Source: Verrucomicrobiota bacterium (GTDB taxonomy: Bacteria; Verrucomicrobiota; Kiritimatiellia; JAAZAB01). From it: a stretch of 10,271 nucleotides of DNA. Shown here piece after piece: positions 1 through 6,930 of this stretch. Position 1 is the first letter of the stretch; every line of letters starts with the position of its first letter. Below the pieces are notes generated by a model. It made no database searches and had not been told where the DNA came from. It saw nothing but the letters and a program-made list of their open reading frames with translations. Made by a program: the position numbers and the translations under genes. The stretch lies in NCBI GenBank assembly GCA_018896395.1, contig JAHIMN010000126.1, positions 1-10,271 on the forward strand, given 5' to 3'.

Positions 1-48
1 CGAAGTGAACTTTCCGCCACCCTTGAAAAACTGGGAATCGCGGCATAA
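1..48 (+). CDS. C-terminal end of an upstream gene, possibly a Fis-type HTH protein
   Basis: Frame 1 is open from the window edge to a TAA at 46-48 and gives the 15-residue tail RSELSATLEKLGIAA. This resembles the last helix of the Fis-like DNA-binding domain of NtrC-type sigma-54 activators, where the protein commonly ends in a pattern like R-S-x-L-x-x-x-L-x-x-L-G-I. That is a short-motif match only, so the identity is inference. The gene reads toward the corrinoid gene and converges on it. No terminator of its own is obvious after the stop; the hairpin at 206-246 could serve it only if it works in both orientations. Confidence 0.4.
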   Translation, partial: RSELSATLEKLGIAA

Positions 49-99
49 ACTACCTTTTCATTTATACAACATGTTGGTTTTAACTTTTTGTTAAGAAAC

Positions 100-134
100 T
101 AACCGTGAACCGTTGAACATTGAACTATGAACCT
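100..134. repeat. Element A: single-arm GAAC short-unit repeat
   Basis: Four to five units of 7-8 bp built on (T)TGAAC lie in tandem: TGAACCGT, TGAACAT, TGAACTAT, GAACCTG, preceded by a partial AACCG. The core AACCGTGAACC (101-111) recurs exactly at 7264-7274 in the right arm of element B, so A looks like one arm of the same family. I see no reverse-complement arm in the 49-279 gap. It lies between two convergent genes. The rest of the gap holds a 10-bp palindrome, CAACATGTTG (67-76), and the terminator at 206-246. Confidence 0.7.
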
Positions 135-205
135 GTATTCGTTGTAATATACGTCAACCATCCAACCCGGCAAGCAAAATTGGCGCCGACCGCGCCATAA
201 TGATG

Positions 206-246
206 AAAAAAGCCGCCCCGATGCGCTTCGCGATCGGGGCGGCTTT
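206..246 (-). terminator. Rho-independent terminator of the corrinoid-protein gene
   Basis: A perfect GC-rich stem pairs 211-222 with 233-244 around a 10-nt loop, and extends by A-T pairs to 209 and 246. Read on the minus strand, the stem is followed at once by a run of six U (plus-strand A run 206-211). It lies about 35 nt beyond the stop of the minus-strand gene. This is a textbook intrinsic terminator. Confidence 0.92.
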
Positions 247-279
247 AAATATACAGGGCAATAGATCGCCGGCAGAGTT

Positions 280-918
280 TTACTTGACGCCCGACAGCTT
301 CTTCGCCAAGTCGGCGGCCGAAGCAGCATCCGGCGCGTAGCCATCGGCGCCGATCTCATCGGCAAACGCCTGGGTCACGGGCGCGCCGCCGATCATGACC
401 TTGACCTTGCCGACCATGCCCGCCGCCTTGACGGCTTCGACGACGCCCTTCATATTGGTCATGGTGGTTGTCAGCAGGGCGGAGGCCCCGATCAGGTTGG
501 CGTTATTTTCCTTGGCCAGCTGAACCATCTTGTCGGGCTCTACGTTGATACCCGCGTCCACGATCTTGAAGCCCGCGCCTTCCAGCATCATGCACACCAG
601 GTTTTTACCAATGTCATGCAGATCGCCCTTAACGGTTCCCACGACGACCGTGCCTATTGGCTGATGTCCGGCGGCGGCCAGGAGCGGCTTCAACTGTTCC
701 ATGCCCGCCTTCATGGCGCGGGCGGCAATCAGCACTTCCGGCACATAGACTTCGTTCTTCTTGAACCGCTCGCCAATAATGCCCATACCGGCCAGCAGGC
801 CCTTGTTCAGAATGTCGGCCGGTTTAACCTTTTCCGCGACGGCCTTTGCGACCAGTTCCTTGACTTCCTTGGCCTTGCCCTTGATCAGGTTCTCCGTGAT
901 TTGCTCCAATACGCTCAT
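280..918 (-). CDS. Methyltransferase cognate corrinoid protein (MtbC/MttC/MtaC-like)
   Basis: A 212-residue cobalamin-binding protein that carries methyl groups between a substrate methyltransferase and a methyl-accepting enzyme in the cytoplasm. Residues about 1-85 form the helical cap domain and 87-212 the B12-binding Rossmann-like domain. The signature GDLHDIGKN is at 98-106, with His101 expected to be the lower axial cobalt ligand. The SxL-type turn (GASALLTTTM) is at 144-153, and Gly177-Gly178 match the late GG motif. The length is typical of the family. An upstream ATG at 1062 is in frame, but its extra 48 residues are unrelated to the family; the ATG at 918 has a perfect AGGAGG six bases before it, so I use it. 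No methyltransferase is adjacent in the window, so the methyl donor (methylamine, betaine, methanol, methoxylated compound) cannot be named. It ends at a strong terminator and appears monocistronic here, divergent from an AraC regulator. Confidence 0.93.
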   Translation of the reverse strand: MSVLEQITENLIKGKAKEVKELVAKAVAEKVKPADILNKGLLAGMGIIGERFKKNEVYVPEVLIAARAMKAGMEQLKPLLAAAGHQPIGTVVVGTVKGDLHDIGKNLVCMMLEGAGFKIVDAGINVEPDKMVQLAKENNANLIGASALLTTTMTNMKGVVEAVKAAGMVGKVKVMIGGAPVTQAFADEIGADGYAPDAASAADLAKKLSGVK

Positions 919-924
919 GCCAGC

Positions 925-930
925 CCTCCT
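925..930 (-). promoter_or_regulatory. Ribosome-binding site fixing the corrinoid gene start
   Basis: On the minus strand this reads AGGAGG, with a 6-nt spacer to the ATG at 918. It decides against the longer in-frame start at 1062. Confidence 0.85.
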
Positions 931-950
931 GTTTGTTGTTTGTTGCTTGT
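930..950. repeat. Three tandem heptads in the leader of the corrinoid gene
   Basis: TGTTTGT, TGTTTGT and TGCTTGT follow one another directly (930-936, 937-943, 944-950), overlapping the edge of the Shine-Dalgarno sequence. On the transcribed minus strand this is an ACAAACA-type purine-rich, unstructured leader. It could be a protein- or RNA-binding site or a translation enhancer; the sequence does not say which. No confident promoter was found elsewhere in the 173-bp divergent gap (919-1091). Confidence 0.6.
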
Positions 951-1091
951 TTGGTTTAAAACATGCCGCTACCATAAAGGAAGCCGGATTAAAAGATAGA
1001 CAAATAATGACTGATTTTATAACATTCTTGCTGTATTTAAAAAAATAGTGCCGAATATTCAATGTTTTTTCAGCCGGCAGGGTCTGGTTTT

Positions 1092-2369
1092 ATGACAATT
1101 CTATCCAAGCGCATGATTGCGGAGGTTAGCCGGTCGTACCACCGGGCTTTCGGTTTGCGCGCCGCGCCCATCACCATCAGCGGCGAACGCTGGCCGGACC
1201 GGTCGCACCGCTCGTCAGCGGCGCACCGCTCGTCAGCGGCGCACCGCTCGTTAGTGGAGCGCCTGCCGACAGCCGTGCAGACGCGGGCATACAGTTTGCA
1301 GGAAGCATTGCATTGGGGCGAACCGTACCTGTTTTATCCCGTGGCCGGCCTGATGAGCTGGGTGGTGGCCCTGGTGGACCAGCACGCCGTGCGGGGCGGC
1401 CTGCTGGGCGGCGAGGTGCGACCCCATGGTCAAAGGCTGGAAGAAAGCGTGCAGGGCCTGGTGGACCAGGGCATCGCTCTGCCGACCGCGCGGCGGTACG
1501 TTGCCCACCTGCCGACCTGGAGGGCCGAGCGCCTCCGGGAAGCGGCCATGGCCCTGGAAAAAACATTTTACCAGGTCAGCGGCTGGAAGCCGCTACTCCT
1601 GGAGGAAAATCGGCTCAAGGCCGCCCAACAGCGGCAAATCGCGGAAGCCATCGAACATCAGAAAAAAAACGGCGAGACCACCTACCCGATTGACAAGGAG
1701 CGCATGTTGCTCTCGCTGATCCGCGCGGGCGATCAGAACGGCGCGCGGCGCGTGCTGAATGAAATGTTAGGCGCCATGTACCTGTTTTCGCCCAAGCTGG
1801 CGGTCCTGCGCGCGCGGAGCATTGAAATGATGGGCTACCTCACGCGGGCCGCCGTCGAGGACAGCCCGCTCATGGAGCCGCTCATCGAGCGCAACCACCA
1901 GTGGATGCAAAAGCTCATCAGCGCGCCCGACTTTGAAATGCTGTCCCACGTTCTGATGCAGGCCCTGGACGACTTCATGCAGGGCATTTACGCGCATGGT
2001 TTCAACGTCTATAACCCCAAGGTCAGCCGCATCCTCGACTTTATCGCCCAGCATTATACCAAGCCGATCACGCTGGAGCAGATCGCCGCGGCCACGGACC
2101 TGGGCGTTTTCCGCGTAAGCCACCTGGTGAAGCAAAACACGGGTAAGTCCGTCCTCCAGCACATCATGCAGTTGCGCATCCAGAAGGCGCGGCAGTTGCT
2201 GGAACGCTCGTCGCTCAGCTGTTCGGAAATCGCCTACGAGCTGGGATTCTGCGACCAGAGCTATTTCATCAAGCATTTCAAGCGCCTGACCGGCACCACG
2301 CCCCGGCGCTATCGCCGCTCGCCCTCGGCGCCCGGGCCTGCACCCCTCGCCCCCGCGAAAGAACAGTGA
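1092..2369 (+). CDS. AraC-family transcription regulator with PocR-like sensor domain
   Basis: A cytoplasmic DNA-binding regulator of 425 residues. The C-terminal region (about 309-405) is a complete AraC double helix-turn-helix: ITLEQIAAATDLGVFRVSHL is the first HTH and the stretch around SCSEIAYELGFCDQSYFIKHFK is the second, with the classic GF-x-DQSYF-x-x-x-FK-x-x-x-G-x-TP-x-x-YR ending. The N-terminal part (about 10-110) has the late PocR pattern, an aromatic/GL core (YPVAGLMSWVVALVD) followed by GGLLGGEV, but lacks the cysteines common in PocR-type sensors. An 18-bp in-frame triplication sits inside this domain. The middle (about 180-300) is a helical linker of the type found before AraC domains. 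The ATG at 1062 is also in frame but has no ribosome-binding site; 1092 has a weak CAGGG upstream, so the start is uncertain. Being divergent from the corrinoid gene, it probably controls that gene in response to a methylated or C1-related ligand (inference). Confidence 0.88.
   Translation: MTILSKRMIAEVSRSYHRAFGLRAAPITISGERWPDRSHRSSAAHRSSAAHRSLVERLPTAVQTRAYSLQEALHWGEPYLFYPVAGLMSWVVALVDQHAVRGGLLGGEVRPHGQRLEESVQGLVDQGIALPTARRYVAHLPTWRAERLREAAMALEKTFYQVSGWKPLLLEENRLKAAQQRQIAEAIEHQKKNGETTYPIDKERMLLSLIRAGDQNGARRVLNEMLGAMYLFSPKLAVLRARSIEMMGYLTRAAVEDSPLMEPLIERNHQWMQKLISAPDFEMLSHVLMQALDDFMQGIYAHGFNVYNPKVSRILDFIAQHYTKPITLEQIAAATDLGVFRVSHLVKQNTGKSVLQHIMQLRIQKARQLLERSSLSCSEIAYELGFCDQSYFIKHFKRLTGTTPRRYRRSPSAPGPAPLAPAKEQ
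1206..1259 (+). repeat. 18-bp in-frame tandem triplication inside the regulator gene
   Basis: CACCGCTCGTCAGCGGCG is repeated exactly at 1206-1223 and 1224-1241, and again with five mismatches near its end at 1242-1259. It encodes HRSSAA-HRSSAA-HRSLVE. Each unit contains CCGCT-cgtc-AGCGG, able to form a small hairpin. The unit length is a multiple of three, so copy-number change would alter the sensor domain without breaking the frame. Confidence 0.9.
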
Positions 2370-2427
2370 TGCGCGCAGGGGCGCGAGCTGATCAATCCGT
2401 CTTCGCCCTGCGGGCTACGCCGCGACA

Positions 2428-2462
2428 AGCGGGTGGGGTCTGTCTTCCCCACGTCGCTTTTT
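2428..2462 (+). terminator. Intrinsic terminator after the AraC gene
   Basis: GTGGGG (2433-2438) pairs with CCCCAC (2447-2452), and AGCG (2428-2431) pairs with CGCT (2455-2458) across a small internal loop. The stem runs straight into five T (2458-2462). It lies about 60 bp past the regulator stop. Confidence 0.65.
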
Positions 2463-2487
2463 GCTCGAAAACACATCTGTCCCGAAG

Positions 2488-2520
2488 GCCGGGTCCGTTT
2501 CAACAACCATCGGCTTTTTT
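2488..2520 (+). terminator. Second, weaker terminator-like hairpin
   Basis: GCCG (2488-2491) pairs with CGGC (2511-2514), and GGT (2492-2494) with ACC (2506-2508) across a 2-nt bulge, followed by six T (2515-2520). With the preceding hairpin this makes a tandem terminator between the regulator and the dehydrogenase, so the dehydrogenase probably has its own promoter. The remainder of the 296-bp gap shows no convincing gene. Confidence 0.4.
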
Positions 2521-2665
2521 ATCATTCAGACTTTACATTCCGGCCACCTTTTGACACATTGCCACCATGAAAAAGCTTTGTGCGGTCGGTTGCTGCGGGT
2601 GGGTGAGCATGTCACCAGGAAGGCGATTTCTTATCCGTTGATTAATCAAGACAGGACCGGAAACT

Positions 2666-3703
2666 ATGAAAGCGGCCATTACTGACGGAAAAGGAAACGT
2701 TGAGGTCAAGGATAATATTCCGATACCGGATCCCGAACCTTACCAGTGCCTCTGCAAAATGCTTGCCTGCACGACTTGCACCGGAACGGATCAAAAGCTC
2801 ATCAATGGAACCGTGCCCTGGAAAGAAAACTATCCGGGCATCCTCGGGCATGAAAGCGTGGGCCGGGTGATTAAGACCGGGGCAAAAGTGAGATATATCA
2901 GGGAAGGGGATATTTTCCTCCGGCCGACTGCCTGCTATCACAAAGAAAAGCTCGCCAATTATTATTCCCTCTGGGGTGGTTTCGCGGAGTACGGGCTGGT
3001 AACCGACGTAAAGGCGCTCAAGGAAGATCAGCCCAACGTCCAGCCAAACGGTTATACGATCTATCAGCAGAAAATACCGTCCGAACTGCAGATTCCGCCC
3101 GTTGACGCCACGATCATGATTACCCTGAAGGAAATAGCGAGTTTCGTTACCAGTCTCAAAATCGGGCTCGGATCTTCTGTGGCGGTGCTGGGATCAGGCA
3201 CGGTCGGAATGAGCATTTGCTATTTTGCCAAGCTTTTCGGCGCCTATCCGGTAATCATAATCGGGCGCCGGGACGCGGCGCTTGAACCCGCCCAAAAAAC
3301 CGGCGCTGACTTCGCCATCAACAACATCAGGGAAGATATGTTTGCGCAAGTCAGAAAATTCACGGCGGGAACAGGGGTTGATTATGTTATTGACGCGGCC
3401 GGTGATTCGGAACTCCTGACCGCATCCGCCCAACTTCTGGCGCCGAACGGCAAAATGATAACTTACGCGATTCCAAGCTCTAACCGGCAAGTCATTGACC
3501 TTGCAAAGGGGCCCGGCCGGTGGGAGCTAATCTTTGCCGGATCAAACGAGCCCGGCGCCCACCAGTATCTGCTTGATGCCGTGAAATGGAACTTTATCAA
3601 TCTAAAAAACTTTTATTCCCACTGCCTGCCCTTCGCACAATTGGCGGAAGGATTCCGGTTGATCAAAAAAAAGGAAGCCTTCAAGGTGGTTTTTGAGTTT
3701 TGA
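2666..3703 (+). CDS. Zinc-type medium-chain alcohol/polyol dehydrogenase
   Basis: A 345-residue member of the medium-chain dehydrogenase/reductase superfamily, a cytoplasmic NAD(P)-dependent oxidoreductase acting on an alcohol or sugar alcohol. The N-terminal GroES-like catalytic domain has Cys38 in CTGTD (38-42) and the GHE motif at 61-63, matching the catalytic zinc ligands and adjacent Glu. The Rossmann domain carries VAVLGSGTVG (172-181). Two arginines (201-202) follow the second beta strand where NAD-preferring members usually have Asp, which hints at NADP(H) (inference). The four-cysteine structural-zinc lobe of classical alcohol dehydrogenases is not visible. AGGA lies 9 nt before the ATG. 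The gene looks more A/T-rich than its neighbours by eye. Its last 23 bp overlap the end of the convergent NIF3 gene. The substrate is unknown; sorbitol- or threonine-dehydrogenase-like enzymes are the closest broad type. Confidence 0.88.
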   Translation: MKAAITDGKGNVEVKDNIPIPDPEPYQCLCKMLACTTCTGTDQKLINGTVPWKENYPGILGHESVGRVIKTGAKVRYIREGDIFLRPTACYHKEKLANYYSLWGGFAEYGLVTDVKALKEDQPNVQPNGYTIYQQKIPSELQIPPVDATIMITLKEIASFVTSLKIGLGSSVAVLGSGTVGMSICYFAKLFGAYPVIIIGRRDAALEPAQKTGADFAINNIREDMFAQVRKFTAGTGVDYVIDAAGDSELLTASAQLLAPNGKMITYAIPSSNRQVIDLAKGPGRWELIFAGSNEPGAHQYLLDAVKWNFINLKNFYSHCLPFAQLAEGFRLIKKKEAFKVVFEF

Positions 3704-4526
3704 AATCTGCCGCGCAAACAAAATGATAAGGCCGCCGGATATCATAAAATTCGCAGGGCAGATCAGGATAAGCATCCTTAAGCATCCGGACAAAGCGCCG
3801 CAATCCGATATTTTCGCTGGCCGCATGCGACGTTTCGATTAACACCGTCCCGTTATATTCCTGCGCAAAGATTTCCGCGCACTCGTCTGATTCGCCGCAG
3901 ATAATGGCTTCCGCACCATACTCGATCTGCTTGCGCATCCAGTATCGGTTCGAGGACAGCGCCGCACCCCCAACTAAATTACCCACGCGGGCAATCATCT
4001 TCCGGCCGTCACCCGTCAAGCGAACACAATCCAATCCAATTTTGCCGGCAACATGCCGGGCCAGAGCGTCAGCCGTTTGCGGAGCCGGAAGGACATACAC
4101 CTTCTCATAACCGCCGCCGGCAATGACCTGCGTAATCCCCAACTGAGGCATAAAGTCATCATAGATGCAGAGCCGATCCAGGCCATAATGAATCTGAACC
4201 ACAACCAGGTTGTTCTGCTCGGCCAAGCGCCGGCGGACCGAATTCGGATGATCAGGGCGTTCATAGGGCTGTTCGGCGGGCGGCGCCGTCCATCTATAAA
4301 TCGGGGATTGCGGTATTTCTTCAAATCGAAAACCCTCATGGCAAACCACCAGATTACATCCCAGACCTGCGGCTTTGCTCAAAACCTCGGCCGTAGCCAT
4401 CCAGGTTACCAGTATGCCATGGACCTCCGTCCCCGCGGCGCCGACGATAACGCCGCCATCGGGAATCATGCTGGCCGCAAGGCCCAGCCTGGCGGCCACC
4501 CATTCAATAATTTCACCCGCTTGCAT
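3681..4526 (-). CDS. NIF3/YbgI-family dinuclear metal protein with altered ligand motif
   Basis: A 281-residue protein of the NIF3 (DUF34, YbgI) family, cytoplasmic toroidal hexamers with a two-metal site and no firmly settled reaction. The family core is recognisable: the strand-and-ligand motif VVCHEG (60-65), QIHYGLD (111-117) corresponding to the usual H-x-x-x-D, and the C-terminal TSHAASENIG (232-241) corresponding to the H-x-x-x-E pair, here His234 and Glu238. ICGES (209-213) fits the conserved strand before it. The first His of the usual HH pair is Cys62, leaving His63, an unusual ligand set. Residues about 68-100 form a longer proline-rich loop than in short family members. The start at 4526 has AAAGG about 11 nt upstream, a moderate ribosome site. 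The gene converges with and overlaps the dehydrogenase by 23 bp. Assignment to the family is confident; function is not. Confidence 0.82.
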   Translation of the reverse strand: MQAGEIIEWVAARLGLAASMIPDGGVIVGAAGTEVHGILVTWMATAEVLSKAAGLGCNLVVCHEGFRFEEIPQSPIYRWTAPPAEQPYERPDHPNSVRRRLAEQNNLVVVQIHYGLDRLCIYDDFMPQLGITQVIAGGGYEKVYVLPAPQTADALARHVAGKIGLDCVRLTGDGRKMIARVGNLVGGAALSSNRYWMRKQIEYGAEAIICGESDECAEIFAQEYNGTVLIETSHAASENIGLRRFVRMLKDAYPDLPCEFYDIRRPYHFVCAADFKTQKPP

Positions 4527-4566
4527 CGTTCTGAAGCCTTTCTAATGTGAGCCTTGCCCGCAACCC

Positions 4567-4685
4567 AAAAAAATCTAACCACGGATTACACTGATTTCAC
4601 GGATATAGGGAGCGAGTGTAACCCGAGTTAAACCATTCCATATCAGTGTTATCCGTGCCATCCGTGGTAAGATTCTTGTTTTTTT
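4567..4685. repeat. Element E: 9-bp-unit inverted repeat, terminator-like
   Basis: The left arm has three 9-bp units, CCACGGATT, ACACTGATT and TCACGGATA (4579-4605). The right arm has three 9-bp reverse-complement units, TATCAGTGT, TATCCGTGC and CATCCGTGG (4641-4667). The arms are separated by 35 bp. An A7 run (4567-4573) precedes the left arm and a T7 run (4679-4685) follows the right arm, so the RNA of either strand would have a hairpin followed closely by a U tract. It sits between two minus-strand genes (glycosidase-like, then NIF3) and may terminate the former. It is part of the same general architecture as elements B, C and D. Confidence 0.85.
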
Positions 4686-4731
4686 ATAGCGGTTCCCGAT
4701 GGATAAGGTATTAAGGAACAGACTCGGCGCA

Positions 4732-6930
4732 TCAATGCGATCCGGAGCGGATTGCCCGGCGGTATTGGGAAATATCGGACCGAAGCATGGCCTGCACCTG
4801 GGCAATCTTCCACCGCAAATGCGCGGCATCCGTCATGTATCCCAGGCTGGGTTCCCAACCCAGCCGTGAATCCTGTTCGACCAGCGGTATGGTCGCGTGC
4901 GCGTTTTCAATTTCACGCCGCGCGAGTGATTCCATGGCATCCAGAATGGTCAGCATCGTGCGCGGCTGATCGGTCACCAACAGGCGTTGATTCAACAGCC
5001 ACCACTCTTTGACATGCGTAACCGTGGTGATGGTGTTGAGCATGAATCGGCCGAGATTCAACAGGTGATTGCCGGCGGACCGTTTATGATTCGGCATGCG
5101 CGTCACGGCCTTTTCCAGCGAATGCAGGCCGGCTTGCCAACGCACCGCCATTCGGCGCAGCGCCCGGATTTCCACAGCGACGCGGCATGGTCCGGGCGAT
5201 TGCCGGGGATCATCCAGGGGCTGATACAGACTGAAGACGACACCGCTTCCGAACCACGCATTCCAGGCTGATGGAATCTTCAGGTCCTTGGTTGAAAAGG
5301 ATTTCGACAAATTCGGATGAAAAATCAGGGGATAGGAAGGTCCCACGCGGAATGGCCCGTATTGGTCTTCATTGGTGGGGATATAGTCGCTCCGAATGGC
5401 ATCGCTCCAATCGCGCCAGGTCTTCACGACCAGCGGCGCCGCCCGCGCGCCGTAATCCCGTTGCGCAATGGCCTTGGCCAGGACCTCCACCGGCGGACTC
5501 GGCGTCCAGAATGACCACTTGGCCAGTTCGCTTACAAACGACGGCCACCATCCGTAATGGTGGGATTCCATTAATCCGGAAAGGTTCCAGCGCCGACGCG
5601 CCGCATGGAGCGCTGCATGCCGCCGGGCCCACTGAAATGGAGCGGGTTCATAGGGAATGACGCCAAAATCCCACGTCATCCCTGCGGTATTGCTCATCGT
5701 GTAGAGCCGCAAATTCCGTTTCTTGGCCACGGCGGCCTCGGATTTGAAATAATGCCCCGGCCCCGCATAAGACAGTGTGTAATCAACACAGACATGGGTC
5801 ACATTTTCGCGCCGCATCTGCTCGAACATCTCAAAGGTGACCAGCAGGGTAATATCCGTCGGCAAGGCGCGGAGCAGAGCCAGGCGGTCCTTTTCCGGGG
5901 CCCACCCCCAGTTATACGTCCAGAACACGATATCGGCCTGCGGACTGTATTTACGGATCGCGTGTTTAACCAGGTTAATCCATTGAGGATAATCGCGGCA
6001 TGGCCACCATCCGGGACTAGGCTTGGTCGGCGGCAATCCATCGGCCAACGGCGCGTCATAGGGCCGCCCTGTGGTCCTTTGATCGTGACTGGGGAACTCC
6101 ACCGACTCGCCAACCAGGACCACGCCTTTGGCCCGGGGGCAGGCTTTGAATAACGCGCCGTAGGTGCTGTCATAATACGATGCGGCATCGGGATCGGACG
6201 GATGCCTGGTACTCTTGAGATAGCTGTACAAATAGACGTCCAACCCGAATCCGGCGGCGCGTGCGACGAGATCATTGAAATCCAGGTAGCCCTGCGTGGT
6301 GTGATCAACCCCGCGCGCAAAGACCAGGATGGAATCGAACCCGTGATGAGCCATGGCGTTCAAATGGCCGTCCGGAAACTGGTCAATGCCCCATCCGGAA
6401 TGCACCATGCGCGGGGAAAACAGGGGTTCCCGAACAACATCCAGGTCGCAGAGAATGGGCGCTTCCCGCAGATTCATCAGATCTTCCAGATAAAAGGCGC
6501 CTTGGCTGACGCCTCGTTCGTTATGCCCGCAGATTATCACGCGGCCAGGCGCGCACAGCAGACGATAACTGCCCGGCCGCGTAACCTGCCCCCCCAAGGC
6601 ACGCAAGTCTGCCCTGGTCCCCAGGATGATCGCGGGGCGCTGATCTTTGCAGGCCTTGGCCAAATTGCCGGTTTTGATCAACAGGGTCGAGATCTGCATG
6701 CTCGTGAACAGGTAATCCTGCAGATCCCGGGCGGTATTCACGATCAAGGTTGAAGCCGATGCACTGATGATAATTCGCCCGCCGTTTTCAATTATCCATT
6801 CGTTGGCGGTTGGCGCGGCGTGAACATTCCGCCGGTTGGGAGCATGCACCTGGTTGAGTCGTTGCCGAAACTGATAGTTTCTCTCGATCGCAGAATTGGT
6901 TTTCATGATTATTTTTGAAAATCCTTTCAT
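4732..6930 (-). CDS. Glycoside-hydrolase-like protein with GH20-type N-terminal domain
   Basis: A 732-residue protein. Residues about 53-165 match the small alpha/beta domain found before the barrel in GH20, GH67 and GH115 enzymes: TLIVNTARDLQDYL (61-74), PAIILGTRADL (99-109), then GSYRLLCAPGRVIICGHNER (120-139) and the run into AFYLEDL. Residues about 170-480 look like a TIM barrel: FDSILVFARG (198-207), GVVLVGESVEF (269-279), DIVFWTYNWGW (333-343), LLVTFEMFE (362-370), LYTMSNTAG (409-417) and GLMESHHYGWW (452-462). Acidic residues at strand ends (Glu275, Glu367, Glu455) are catalytic candidates; none is proven. About 480-732 is largely helical. No signal peptide is visible, so it is probably cytoplasmic, which is unusual for a polysaccharide hydrolase and suggests oligosaccharide substrates. 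The start at 6930 has AAAGAA just upstream; Met9 (6906) is an alternative. I cannot assign a numbered GH family or a substrate. Confidence 0.7.
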   Translation of the reverse strand: MKGFSKIIMKTNSAIERNYQFRQRLNQVHAPNRRNVHAAPTANEWIIENGGRIIISASASTLIVNTARDLQDYLFTSMQISTLLIKTGNLAKACKDQRPAIILGTRADLRALGGQVTRPGSYRLLCAPGRVIICGHNERGVSQGAFYLEDLMNLREAPILCDLDVVREPLFSPRMVHSGWGIDQFPDGHLNAMAHHGFDSILVFARGVDHTTQGYLDFNDLVARAAGFGLDVYLYSYLKSTRHPSDPDAASYYDSTYGALFKACPRAKGVVLVGESVEFPSHDQRTTGRPYDAPLADGLPPTKPSPGWWPCRDYPQWINLVKHAIRKYSPQADIVFWTYNWGWAPEKDRLALLRALPTDITLLVTFEMFEQMRRENVTHVCVDYTLSYAGPGHYFKSEAAVAKKRNLRLYTMSNTAGMTWDFGVIPYEPAPFQWARRHAALHAARRRWNLSGLMESHHYGWWPSFVSELAKWSFWTPSPPVEVLAKAIAQRDYGARAAPLVVKTWRDWSDAIRSDYIPTNEDQYGPFRVGPSYPLIFHPNLSKSFSTKDLKIPSAWNAWFGSGVVFSLYQPLDDPRQSPGPCRVAVEIRALRRMAVRWQAGLHSLEKAVTRMPNHKRSAGNHLLNLGRFMLNTITTVTHVKEWWLLNQRLLVTDQPRTMLTILDAMESLARREIENAHATIPLVEQDSRLGWEPSLGYMTDAAHLRWKIAQVQAMLRSDISQYRRAIRSGSH

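Noticed and set aside
919..1062. 48-residue N-terminal extension of the corrinoid protein
   Set aside because: The extension has no ribosome site and no family match, while the internal ATG has a perfect AGGAGG.
1177..1566. Minus-strand open frame with APLTSG repeats
   Set aside because: It is the antisense shadow of the 18-bp repeat in the AraC-family gene, which has clear domain matches on the plus strand.
2461..2685. Small plus-strand open frame between the regulator and the dehydrogenase
   Set aside because: It runs through a terminator hairpin and T tract, overlaps the dehydrogenase start, and has no recognisable motif.
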